From assembly GCA_963741495.1 (NCBI GenBank), contig CAVUID010000015.1, forward strand, positions 434,001 through 498,000: a DNA stretch of 64,000 bases. The letters are read 5' to 3'. A program made the translations under genes and the position numbers. Within the stretch, counting starts at the first letter, position 1. The number at the start of each line of letters is the position of its first letter. The notes below the pieces were generated by a model. The model saw only the letters and a program-made list of their open reading frames with translations. It did not search any database and was not told the origin of the DNA. Positions 1 through 7,777 of this stretch are shown here, piece after piece. Origin of the DNA: Sulfurimicrobium sp963741495 (lineage in GTDB: Bacteria > Pseudomonadota > Gammaproteobacteria > Burkholderiales > Sulfuricellaceae).

Positions 1-527
1 CGCCGCTACGCTGCCGCCCTTGCGGCCCCGCCAGCTTCGCCGCCTCGCGCAGGCGCGGCGCCATGTAGCCGAGGCGTGCGATCTCCACCTGTGCGCGCGC
101 GGCGCGGGAGCTGGCGTGACGGTGGAAGATTTCAAGGATGACCATGGTGCGGTCCATCACCTCGCAGCCGACCTCGATTTCGAGGTTGCGCGCCTGCGAA
201 GGTGAGATTTCGTGATCGACAAAGACGACGTCGATCTTGCCCGCGTTGGGGTCAGCGGCGGCCTGTGGCGTTCTTTCCAAGCTCGACCGACTCAGGTTCG
301 TTGTCCACGAAGGCGCGTATCTCTTCCCGCTTTCCGATGCCCAGGTAGGCCGTCGAATCGAAGCTGGCGCGCTTCTGCATGAAGGTGGCTGTGATCACGA
401 AACCCAGTGTCTTTGCCAGATCGCGCAGCTCGGCCAGCGATGACTCGAACTCGATGTCGCTCACGTTTGGCAGTTGCACGGCCGCCACGACGGCGTATTT
501 TGGCTTCTCTTTTACATCTTTCAGCAT
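1..527 (-). pseudogene. hflX: GTPase HflX, 5' portion, frameshifted and cut by window edge
   Basis: HflX is a ribosome-associated GTPase that splits stalled 70S ribosomes. The first frame (from the ATG at 527) encodes the family's N-terminal domain, with VQLPN near residue 18 and the GIGKREEI motif near residue 63, then hits a stop at about 252. The reading continues one base over from about 285 with DVVFVDHEISPSQARNLEIE and DRTMVILEIFHRHA, ending in the glycine-rich linker (GPQGRQRSG) at base 1. This is the expected order, so one gene has suffered a net +1 shift (one base gained or two lost) between about 255 and 290. The GTPase domain lies outside the window. The N-terminal extension before VQLP is short. 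It is either a sequencing indel or a real pseudogene; the recognition of HflX itself is firm. Confidence 0.75.
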
Positions 528-947
528 TCTGGGATTGCTTCACTATTGAGTGGGCGAAGCCGGATAGTACCTACCTCTTAACCCGCATGCAAAACTGACC
601 ATGAATCCGGGGCATTGTGGCCGCTTCCGCCAAAAGTCATCGATGAAAAAAATTGATGGTATTACCACAAGCACCATGAGGGAAATGCTGCAAGCATCCC
701 GGAGTGTGTGCAATTTCTTCCAAGGCGCGCCTGATGATTATTGCTTCCTGCTTGATGATCGTCTCAGACAATCTGGAGGCAACACCTACACGTTCATTTT
801 TATTTGAGAGTGATCTTGAGAAAGGGCAACTCGTGTAGGAGTTATGTTTAACAGTGGTTGCACGGCCCCTGTAGTTTCCTCTACCAGAAAGACGGATAAC
901 AGAACCGGGTATGAATGTGGTTTGTAAGGCCTGAGCCTCGATATTTG
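528..947. other. Intergenic region without a supported gene
   Basis: This 420-base stretch lies upstream of hflX and beyond the 3' end of the next minus-strand gene. Only short open frames without recognisable sequence or ribosome-binding sites occur here. I see no RNA gene and no clear terminator. Confidence 0.5.
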
Positions 948-1313
948 TTATTTGCGCCCAGCTGAAACACTTTTAGCTTTAGCAGGAAGTTGTACGGGTG
1001 TCCTGGATGTCAAGATCTGGCGTATTAATGCGACAAGGCTGGCATTTGCCTCCGAAAGATTCAATATCCTGTGGATATTTTCATCCTGATCAATTCTACG
1101 GGCAGTTTGTTCTTCCACAGAAAGATATTCATCCAGCTTGCTTGGGGGGGTTCCCCCGTTTTTTGTTATCTCGGCCATTTCATGCCAATCCCTGTACCCA
1201 TAAAGCTTTGCAGTCAATTCCTGGCTGGTTGAAAGCTTATTCGCAGGGAACAAGGCGCTAAGATGTTGTGCGACCTTTTTGGGGCGGGCCAAACCTGTTA
1301 AATAAAAACGCAT
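948..1313 (-). CDS. Small protein of unknown function with a GYRDWHEM helical motif
   Basis: 121 residues, not assigned to a named family. Residues 10-50 (KVAQHLSALFP, then LSTSQELTAKLYGYRDWHEMAE) match a short helical pattern I know from the N-termini of various uncharacterised proteobacterial proteins: a serine-glutamine-rich helix followed by GYRDW. The rest is charged and helical, with a basic tail, and there is no signal peptide or membrane segment. It stands alone, 145 bases downstream of the smr stop on the same strand. The start at 1313 is the only good one. Function unknown; reality as a gene rests on the motif and an uninterrupted frame. Confidence 0.6.
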   Translation of the reverse strand: MRFYLTGLARPKKVAQHLSALFPANKLSTSQELTAKLYGYRDWHEMAEITKNGGTPPSKLDEYLSVEEQTARRIDQDENIHRILNLSEANASLVALIRQILTSRTPVQLPAKAKSVSAGRK

Positions 1314-1356
1314 GCGACAATCTCCTGGTCAAGTCGGAGTGCCCATATTGGGATAA

Positions 1357-1399
1357 AGCACCCCTTTTGGGATTGTACAAGAATCAAAGGGGGGCGCTT
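1357..1399 (-). terminator. Possible hairpin terminator after the smr gene
   Basis: An imperfect hairpin: AGCACCCCTTT is partly complementary to AAAGGGGGGCGCT, with an inner GGATT/AATC step. On the minus strand it lies about 60 bases after the smr stop and is followed by only a short T-rich run, so termination is a guess. Confidence 0.3.
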
Positions 1400-1458
1400 T
1401 GTTTTGTCTTCGGCTTTCTGGCGGTATGTTTACAAGGTTCACTGGCCGGTTCGGGTTT

Positions 1459-1989
1459 TTACACGTTCTTGAGCAGCACCAGCATCGCGCCGCCACCACC
1501 ATCTGCTGCCCGGGCCTGACAGAAAGCCAGCGTTTCGTCGCGCTGCATCAGCCAGTGTGCGACCTTGTTTTTCAGTACCGGCTCGCGGTTTTTGGAGCGC
1601 AGGCCCTTGCCGTGAATGATGCGAATGCAGCGTAGGCCGTTTTTCTGGCAGTGCTGGAGAAACTGGATCAGTTCCAGCTTGGCCTCAGCCACCGTGAGGC
1701 CGTGCAGGTCCAGTTCGCCCTGGGTTACCCAGTGACCGCGGCGCAGTTTGCGCAATACCTGATTTTGCAGGCCGGGACGAAGAAAAGTCAGTTCCTCGCC
1801 GCTTTCAAGGCTATCGGCCCAGTAAACATGATCGCTGAGAGAATCGTGCAGAACGTCGCGCTGGCCGCGCAGGCTCTGTAGGGGGATGGGTTTGGGTTTT
1901 CGCTGGGGATGAAGAAACCTTGGCCCGTGCCGCAGCGGTCTGGCATCGCCGACTGCTGTACGGAACAGGATCAGGTCATCTTCATCCAC
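1459..1989 (-). CDS. Smr/MutS2-domain protein, putative DNA or RNA endonuclease
   Basis: 176 residues. The C-terminal half is a stand-alone Smr domain: LDLHGLTV at residues 93-100 and IIHGKGLRS at 125-132 are the two signature motifs, with the HGKG loop thought to take part in nuclease or nucleic-acid binding activity. The N-terminal ~85 residues are basic and proline-rich, as in proteobacterial SmrA/SmrB-like proteins. Bacterial Smr proteins of this form (for example SmrB) can cleave mRNA at collided ribosomes; which subtype this is cannot be told here. It starts 16 bases after the trxB stop and is probably co-transcribed with it. The length is normal for the family. Confidence 0.85.
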   Translation of the reverse strand: MDEDDLILFRTAVGDARPLRHGPRFLHPQRKPKPIPLQSLRGQRDVLHDSLSDHVYWADSLESGEELTFLRPGLQNQVLRKLRRGHWVTQGELDLHGLTVAEAKLELIQFLQHCQKNGLRCIRIIHGKGLRSKNREPVLKNKVAHWLMQRDETLAFCQARAADGGGGAMLVLLKNV

Positions 1990-2005
1990 CGCTCAACAAG
2001 CCGGA

Positions 2006-2959
2006 TTACTTGTGCAGGTTGTCGAGGTAACGCTCGGCATCCAGCGCGGCCTGGCAGCCTGTTCCGGCGCTGGTGATGGCCTGGCGGTAGATGTGGTCCT
2101 GCACGTCGCCGGCGGCGAATACGCCGGGGATGCTGGTCTGAGTGGCGAAACCCTTGTTTCCGCCTTGAGTCACGATGTAGCCGCCTTCAAGATCCAGTTG
2201 GCCTTCGAACAGGTCGGTGTTGGGCTTGTGGCCGATGGCGATGAATATGCCTTGCAGGGCGATTTCCTTGGTGGAACCATCCGTGACATTTTTGAGGCGC
2301 ATCCCGGTGACGCCGGATTTGTCGCCCAGCACTTCGTCCAGTTCGCAGAAGGCTTCAAGCGTGATGTTGCCGTTTTTGATGCGGTCCATCAGCTTGTCCA
2401 CCATGATTTTCTCTGCCTTGAAAGTGTCGCGGCGGTGTACCAGGGTGACGTTCTTGGCGATGTTGGAGAGATACAGGGCTTCTTCAAGCGCGGAGTTGCC
2501 GCCGCCGACTACCGCCACGTCCTGGCCCTTGTAGAAAAAGCCGTCGCAGGTGGCGCAGCCGGAAACGCCGCGGCCCATGAATGCCTCTTCGGAGGGCAGG
2601 CCGAGGTATTTTGCAGAGGCGCCGGTCGAAATGATCAGCGCTTCACAGGTATAGGTGCCGGCATCGCCGATCAGGGTAAAGGGTTTTTCGCCCAGCTTGG
2701 CGGTATGGATCTGGTCGAAGATGATTTCGGTGTCGAAACGTTCGGCATGTTTCTGAAAGCGTTCCATCAGTGCCGGCCCCATTACGCCATCGACATCGGC
2801 AGGCCAGTTGTCCACTTCGGTGGTGGTGGTCAGTTGTCCGCCCTGTTGCATGCCGGTAATCAGAACCGGCTTCAGGTTGGCGCGCGCAGCGTAAATGGCA
2901 GCAGTGTAGCCGGCGGGGCCGGAACCAAGAATCAGTAATTGGCAATGCTTGACGGACAT
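2006..2959 (-). CDS. trxB: Thioredoxin reductase (NADPH)
   Basis: 317-residue flavoprotein that passes electrons from NADPH through FAD to thioredoxin in the cytoplasm. Visible motifs: FAD-binding GSGPAGY at residues 12-18, the redox-active CATC at 135-138, NADPH-binding GGGNSA at 152-157, and the C-terminal FAD motif GVFAAGDV. The length and all key residues match low-molecular-weight TrxR. A GGAG ribosome-binding site lies 7 bases before the ATG. The smr gene follows 16 bases downstream. Confidence is high because the whole chain follows the family. Confidence 0.97.
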   Translation of the reverse strand: MSVKHCQLLILGSGPAGYTAAIYAARANLKPVLITGMQQGGQLTTTTEVDNWPADVDGVMGPALMERFQKHAERFDTEIIFDQIHTAKLGEKPFTLIGDAGTYTCEALIISTGASAKYLGLPSEEAFMGRGVSGCATCDGFFYKGQDVAVVGGGNSALEEALYLSNIAKNVTLVHRRDTFKAEKIMVDKLMDRIKNGNITLEAFCELDEVLGDKSGVTGMRLKNVTDGSTKEIALQGIFIAIGHKPNTDLFEGQLDLEGGYIVTQGGNKGFATQTSIPGVFAAGDVQDHIYRQAITSAGTGCQAALDAERYLDNLHK

Positions 2960-3060
2960 GATGTACTCCGGTTATTGGGATTGTTAAGCTAACATGATTG
3001 GGCTGGTTTCGATTTTAGCAAGAATGTTGCGCATTCGTAACCTTGTGAATTTTGCTCGAA

Positions 3061-3087
3061 TTGACTTCATGGTCCTTCTGCTATAAT
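3061..3087 (+). promoter_or_regulatory. Putative sigma70 promoter upstream of ftsK
   Basis: TTGACT (3061-3066) and a perfect TATAAT (3082-3087), separated by 15 bases, which is shorter than the ideal 17. Transcription would start near 3094, just before the large palindromic element, which would then form the ftsK 5' leader. Confidence 0.5.
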
Positions 3088-3098
3088 CGCTCAACCTA

Positions 3099-3374
3099 TT
3101 AAGAGCCTATTTCAGTAGGTTTCATACCTCGCGCCAGCATCATTTGAGGTGCAGTGCTAGGCGCGAGGGGCGCGGTTTGGTTGTTCCAAACAAGCTGCGA
3201 GCAACAACGCAATGCACCTCAAATGATACTGGCCCTCCGGGTTGCGGCCAGAAAGCGCGTCTGCGGCGTCGCGGGTCTTGCCAATGGAATAACCATTGGC
3301 TGCGCCCCGCTTCTTGCAGCCATCACTTTCTGGCCGCAACGCGAGGTATGAAACCTACTGAAATAGGCGCTTAA
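3099..3374. repeat. 276-bp multi-hairpin palindromic element (MITE-like or structured RNA)
   Basis: Outer inverted repeats at 3099-3133 and 3340-3374 match at 34 of 35 positions, and both ends carry TTAA. Immediately inside are two further arms. The left arm pairs 3134-3153 with 3213-3232 (19 of 20 matches) and holds an inner GTTTGG/CCAAAC hairpin (3175-3191). The right arm pairs 3242-3255 with 3326-3339 (14 of 14) and holds GCCAATGG/CCATTGGC (3280-3300). CCCTCCGGG (3233-3241) joins the arms. The arms abut the outer stem with no spare bases, giving a three-way-junction fold. There is no open frame of note. The TTAA ends may be a target duplication or part of the repeat. It looks like a non-autonomous mobile element or a structured RNA; I know no family name for it. 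Confidence 0.85.
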
Positions 3375-3384
3375 CCCATTCCGC

Positions 3385-5676
3385 ATGGCATCGGCAAATA
3401 ACACTTCTTCCAGCAAGCGAGCAACAGCGCATCCTTTCCCGCCCAGAATAGCCAGTCTGATGCGTGAATCATGGTGGCTGGTGCTGGTTGTCGCCGCGCT
3501 TTACTTCATCATGATCCTGGGTACTTATGATCGTGGTGATCCTGGCTGGTCCCATAGCGTTACTGTGAACAGCGTACATAATGCGGGCGGCGAGTTGGGT
3601 GCCTGGCTGGCGGATCTGTTTCTATACCTGTTTGGCCTGTCCGCATACTGGTGGGCGGCTTTTTTCCTCTTTGCGATCAGTTGGGGCTATCGACGCATCG
3701 ATACTGTAAACGTGGGCGATCGCCGTTCGTTGTTCGTGGCTTTTGTCGGTTTCATCATCCTGCTGGTTGCCAGCAGCGGCGTGGAAGCGCTGCGTCTGTA
3801 CAGCATGAAAGCGGCGCTGCCGCTGGCGCCGGGCGGAATGCTGGGCGCGCTGGTCAGCGAATATCTCTCGAAAGCCCTGGGCTTTACGGGGGCGACCCTG
3901 CTCATGCTGCTTACCATGGCAATCGGCCTGAGTTTTTTTATCGGGCTTTCCTGGCTGGAGCTGATTGAACGCCTTGGCAGCTGGGTCGAGAACTGTTATG
4001 GCTATGTTGTCCGCCGGCTCGATGCCAGGCGAGACCGTCTGGCTGGGAAAGAGGCCGAGGCCGAGCGTGAGCAGGTCGTCACGGTGGAAAAGAAACGCAT
4101 GGAAGAGCAGGAGCCCATCCACATCCAGCCGCCAGTTTTCGAGATTCCGAAATCGGAACGCAGCGAGCGTGAGAAACAGGCGCCGCTGTTCGAAAACATG
4201 CCGGATTCGCCCCTGCCGCCCCTGCATCTGCTTGATGTGGCTGAGGGCAATGTCGAATTCATCAGCCCCGAAACGCTGGAATACACCTCGCGCCTGATCG
4301 AGCGCAAGCTCGCCGATTTCGGGGTCGAAGTCAAAGTGGTTGCGGCCTATCCCGGACCAGTGATTACCCGCTACGAAATCGAGCCGGCAGTGGGGGTGAA
4401 GGGCAGCCAGATCATGAATCTGATCAGGGATCTGGCACGGGCCCTGTCCGTGGTCAGCATCCGCGTGGTGGAAACCATTCCCGGCAAGCACTATATGGGC
4501 CTGGAACTGCCCAATCCGAAACGCCAGATCGTGCGCCTGTCGGAGATCTTAAGCTCCAAGGCCTATGCCGGGATGAATTCGCCCCTCACCATCGCCATGG
4601 GCAAGGACATCGGTGGCCAGCCGGTGGTGGCTGATCTGGCCAAAATGCCGCATGCCCTGGTTGCGGGCACGACCGGTTCCGGCAAGTCGGTGGCAGTCAA
4701 TGCCATGATCCTGTCGCTGCTTTACAAGGCGGAACCATCGCAGGTGCGCCTCATCATGGTTGACCCCAAGATGCTGGAACTCTCGATTTACGAAGGCATT
4801 CCGCACCTGCTTGCGCCGGTGGTCACGGACATGAAGCACGCTGCAAATGCGCTGAACTGGTGCGTGGCTGAGATGGAGCGGCGCTACAAGCTGATGTCCA
4901 GCCTGGGCGTGCGCAACCTGGCCAGCGCCAACCAGAAGATTCGCGAAGCCAGGAAAGCCGGAGCGCCGCTGACAAATCCATTTACCCTGACTCCGGACAG
5001 CCCGGAGCCAATCGAGGAAATGCCGTTTATCGTGGTTTTCATCGACGAGTTGGCCGACCTCATGATGGTCGCGGGCAAGAAGGTGGAAGAGTTGATTGCG
5101 CGTCTGGCACAAAAGGCCCGCGCTTCCGGGATTCATCTGGTGCTGGCAACCCAGCGCCCCTCCGTGGATGTCATCACTGGCCTGATCAAGGCCAACATTC
5201 CGACCCGGATTGCCTTCCAGGTTTCCAGCAAGATCGATTCGCGCACCATTCTCGACCAGATGGGTGCTGAGGCGCTGCTGGGGCAGGGCGACATGCTCTA
5301 TCTGCCGCCGGGAACCGGCTACCCGCAGCGCGTGCATGGCGCCTATGTTGCCGACAATGAAGTGCACAAAGTGGTCGATTACCTGAAATCCCTGGGTGAG
5401 CCGCAATATGTTGAAGGCATCCTGGAAGGCGGCAGTTCCGATCTGGATGGTGAAGCAGGGGAGGACGGAGGCGATAGCGAATCCGACCCAATGTACGACG
5501 AGGCCGTCGCCATCGTTCTGAAAAGCCGCCGTGCTTCGATATCTTCCGTACAGAGACAGTTGCGCATTGGCTACAACCGGGCGGCAAGACTGATCGAGCA
5601 AATGGAAAAGGCCGGCCTGGTTTCGTCCATGCAAAGCAACGGCAACCGTGAAGTGCTGGTGCCGGATCGTGAATAA
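3385..5676 (+). CDS. ftsK: DNA translocase FtsK
   Basis: 763 residues. FtsK sits at the division septum and pumps DNA toward dif for chromosome-dimer resolution. Layout: four hydrophobic segments in the first ~190 residues, a short charged linker (about 190-290, far shorter than in E. coli), the motor with Walker A GTTGSGKS (about 427-434) and Walker B VVFIDELADL (about 548), and a winged-helix gamma domain at about 700-763 that reads KOPS sites. All motor motifs are intact. The start at 3385 has no recognisable ribosome-binding site. The palindromic element ends only 10 bases upstream, so translation may depend on that leader. lolA follows 117 bases downstream on the same strand. Confidence 0.95.
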   Translation: MASANNTSSSKRATAHPFPPRIASLMRESWWLVLVVAALYFIMILGTYDRGDPGWSHSVTVNSVHNAGGELGAWLADLFLYLFGLSAYWWAAFFLFAISWGYRRIDTVNVGDRRSLFVAFVGFIILLVASSGVEALRLYSMKAALPLAPGGMLGALVSEYLSKALGFTGATLLMLLTMAIGLSFFIGLSWLELIERLGSWVENCYGYVVRRLDARRDRLAGKEAEAEREQVVTVEKKRMEEQEPIHIQPPVFEIPKSERSEREKQAPLFENMPDSPLPPLHLLDVAEGNVEFISPETLEYTSRLIERKLADFGVEVKVVAAYPGPVITRYEIEPAVGVKGSQIMNLIRDLARALSVVSIRVVETIPGKHYMGLELPNPKRQIVRLSEILSSKAYAGMNSPLTIAMGKDIGGQPVVADLAKMPHALVAGTTGSGKSVAVNAMILSLLYKAEPSQVRLIMVDPKMLELSIYEGIPHLLAPVVTDMKHAANALNWCVAEMERRYKLMSSLGVRNLASANQKIREARKAGAPLTNPFTLTPDSPEPIEEMPFIVVFIDELADLMMVAGKKVEELIARLAQKARASGIHLVLATQRPSVDVITGLIKANIPTRIAFQVSSKIDSRTILDQMGAEALLGQGDMLYLPPGTGYPQRVHGAYVADNEVHKVVDYLKSLGEPQYVEGILEGGSSDLDGEAGEDGGDSESDPMYDEAVAIVLKSRRASISSVQRQLRIGYNRAARLIEQMEKAGLVSSMQSNGNREVLVPDRE

Positions 5677-5793
5677 AACAGAAAGCATTGATCTGACTTG
5701 CCAGCGACAAGTGGCAGAGGCGGATGCCATGCCTTCCCATTCCCCGGATGCGTGCGGCTCTCATAAAAAACCTGAAGGATGGTTTGTATTTAT

Positions 5794-6396
5794 ATGAAAT
5801 ACCTTGCTTTATTGTTTTTTGTTCCTGCCGTGGCGTTCGCCTCGGGGGTGGATAGTCTTAAAAACTTCCTGCACAACAGCCGTACGGTGAAATCACAGTT
5901 TACCCAGACTGTGCTGGATCGTAATGGCAAGCAGATTCAGGTTGCGAGCGGCACGATGCAGTTCTCCCGGCCAGGGAAATTTCGCTGGGAATACGAAAAA
6001 CCTTATCCTCAATTAATCGTGGGCGATGGCACGAAAGTCTGGCTGCATGACGCCGACTTGAATCAGGTCACGGTCAGAAAGCTCGATCAGGCGCTGGGAA
6101 ATACACCTGCGGCATTACTGGCGGGAAACAACGCCATCGAGCAGAATTTTACTCTGACCGATGGTGGGAAGAGCAATGGCCTTGAACTGGTGGAAGCCAC
6201 ACCCAAGGCCAAGGACGGCAGTTTTGAACAGATTCGCCTCGCTTTCAGAGGCTCGACGCTTGAAGTGATGGAACTGCGCGATCATTTCGGCCAGACCACG
6301 CTCATCCGCTTTACCGGACTGGAACTCAACCCCAGATTGTCACCCCAGTTATTCACCTTTGTGCCTCCACAGGGTGCGGATGTCGTCGGTGACTGA
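5794..6396 (+). CDS. lolA: Outer-membrane lipoprotein carrier protein LolA
   Basis: About 200 residues including a signal peptide (MKYLALLFFVPAVAFA). LolA is the periplasmic shuttle that takes lipoproteins from LolCDE to LolB. Features seen: SQFTQTVLD near the mature start, the FSRPGKFRWEYEKPYPQLIVGDG stretch split over the beta-sheet core, and the C-terminal TRFTGLELN-like strand. An in-frame ATG at 5779 exists, but the sequence between it and 5794 only lengthens the n-region; I take 5794 because it gives a clean signal peptide. The gene overlaps rarA by 17 bases, the usual ftsK-lolA-rarA arrangement. Confidence 0.93.
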   Translation: MKYLALLFFVPAVAFASGVDSLKNFLHNSRTVKSQFTQTVLDRNGKQIQVASGTMQFSRPGKFRWEYEKPYPQLIVGDGTKVWLHDADLNQVTVRKLDQALGNTPAALLAGNNAIEQNFTLTDGGKSNGLELVEATPKAKDGSFEQIRLAFRGSTLEVMELRDHFGQTTLIRFTGLELNPRLSPQLFTFVPPQGADVVGD

Positions 6397-7696
6397 TCTG
6401 TTTGCCCGAACGCCGCAACAACCTCTTGCGGAGCAATTGCGGCCTCATACGCTGAATCAGGTCGTCGGGCAGTCCCACTTGCTTGGATCGGGCAAGCCCC
6501 TGCGCCTTGCTTTCGAATCCAGAAAGCTGCATTCGATGATTCTTTGGGGGCCGCCAGGCGTGGGGAAAACCACCCTGGCACGGCTCATGGCCGAGGCTTT
6601 CGACGCTGAATTCATTGCGCTCTCTGCCGTTTTTTCCGGCGTAAAAGACATACGTGAGGCCATCCAGAAAGCCGAACTGGCGCTGCAGCAGCATGGCCGC
6701 CATACGATATTGTTTGTTGACGAGGTGCATCGCTTCAACAAATCGCAGCAGGATGCATTCCTGCCTTTTGTGGAACAGGGGTTGGTGACCTTCATCGGCG
6801 CTACCACTGAAAACCCTTCGTTTGAAGTTAACAGCGCGCTGCTGAGCCGTGCTCAGGTGTATGTGCTGGAGTCGCTGTCCGAGGAGGAATTAGGCGCTCT
6901 GTTCGACCGCGCCTGCCAGGAAGCGCTGCATGGCATGGTGTTTAATCCTGGTGCAAGAGCGCTCTTGATCGGCTATGCAGATGGCGATGCACGGCGCCTG
7001 CTGAACCTTCTTGAGCAAGTAAATAATGCTGCAATATCAAAGAATATTCAAAGCATTGAAGAAGAATTCGTACAGAACACATTAAGTCATAGTGCGCGTC
7101 GCTTCGATAAGGGCGGCGACCAGTTCTACGACCAGATTTCGGCCCTGCATAAATCCGTGCGCGGTTCCAGCCCGGATGCGGCGCTTTACTGGCTGTGCCG
7201 CATGCTGGATGGTGGAGCGGACCCCCTCTATCTGGGGCGGCGCATCGTGCGTATGGCAAGCGAGGATATCGGCCTGGCCGACCCGCGTGCACTGCGCATG
7301 GCACTGGATGCCTGCGAAGTGTACGAACGTCTGGGTAGCCCGGAAGGCGAGCTGGCATTGGCGCAGGCCGTCCTGTATCTGGCCGCCGCCCCCAAGAGCA
7401 ACGCCGCCTACGTGGCGTATAATCAAGCCCGCGCATTTATCCGCAACGACAAATCGCGGACGGTCCCGGAACACTTGCGCAATGCCCCCACCAAATTGAT
7501 GAAGGATCTCGGCTTTGGCCGCGAGTACCGCTATGCGCATGATGAACCGGAAGCTTATGCGGCCGGGGCGCACTACTTTCCGGATGAGATGAAACCAGTA
7601 AATTTTTATCGCCCCACGCCGCGTGGCATGGAAGGGAAAATTAGTGAAAAACTGGCGCATCTGCATGAACTGGATGCAAAAGCGGACAAGAAGTGA
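6380..7696 (+). CDS. rarA: Replication-associated recombination protein A (AAA+ ATPase)
   Basis: 438 residues from the internal ATG at 6380 (MSSVTDLFAR); a start at 6359 is also open but would lie deeper in lolA. RarA/MgsA acts at stalled replication forks and resembles clamp-loader ATPases. Motifs: Walker A GPPGVGKT (about residue 56), Walker B ILFVDEVHRF (about 110), sensor GATTENPSF, then the tetramerisation region with SNAAYVAYNQAR-type sequence and the C-terminal YFPDEMKPVNFYRP. The full family length is present. It overlaps the lolA end and is followed by a hairpin repeat before serS. Confidence 0.95.
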   Translation: MSSVTDLFARTPQQPLAEQLRPHTLNQVVGQSHLLGSGKPLRLAFESRKLHSMILWGPPGVGKTTLARLMAEAFDAEFIALSAVFSGVKDIREAIQKAELALQQHGRHTILFVDEVHRFNKSQQDAFLPFVEQGLVTFIGATTENPSFEVNSALLSRAQVYVLESLSEEELGALFDRACQEALHGMVFNPGARALLIGYADGDARRLLNLLEQVNNAAISKNIQSIEEEFVQNTLSHSARRFDKGGDQFYDQISALHKSVRGSSPDAALYWLCRMLDGGADPLYLGRRIVRMASEDIGLADPRALRMALDACEVYERLGSPEGELALAQAVLYLAAAPKSNAAYVAYNQARAFIRNDKSRTVPEHLRNAPTKLMKDLGFGREYRYAHDEPEAYAAGAHYFPDEMKPVNFYRPTPRGMEGKISEKLAHLHELDAKADKK

Positions 7697-7760
7697 GGCG
7701 TAAGGCGTGAGGGGTAAGGGAGCCGTGTTTCGCCTCACCCTTCACGCCTTACCCCTTACC
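7693..7760. repeat. GTGAGG-type imperfect inverted repeat between rarA and serS
   Basis: The segment 7701-7719 is complementary to 7733-7751 at 17 of 19 positions and is built from GTGAGG/GTAAGG blocks. It begins at the rarA stop codon and ends 17 bases before the serS start. A sequence made of the same blocks, also an imperfect inverted repeat, lies between guaB and guaA, so this is probably a dispersed repeat; it could also attenuate transcription into serS. Confidence 0.65.
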
Positions 7761-7777
7761 GTTTTATTGGAGTTTTT

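Noticed and set aside
601..807. 68-codon plus-strand frame in the first intergenic region
   Set aside because: No ribosome-binding site, odd composition and no family resemblance.
2012..2938. 308-codon open frame on the plus strand opposite trxB
   Set aside because: It is a shadow of trxB in a GC-rich codon pattern; no ribosome-binding site and no family resemblance, while trxB on the other strand is complete.
3144..3416. Short open frames inside the palindromic element before ftsK
   Set aside because: They arise from the inverted repeats on both strands, lack ribosome-binding sites and resemble no protein.
3622..4491. 289-codon minus-strand frame opposite the ftsK membrane and linker region
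   Set aside because: No protein-like motifs; explained by ftsK on the other strand.
4549..5730. 393-codon minus-strand frame opposite the ftsK motor domain
   Set aside because: Exact antisense of well-conserved FtsK motifs, with composition typical of antisense frames.
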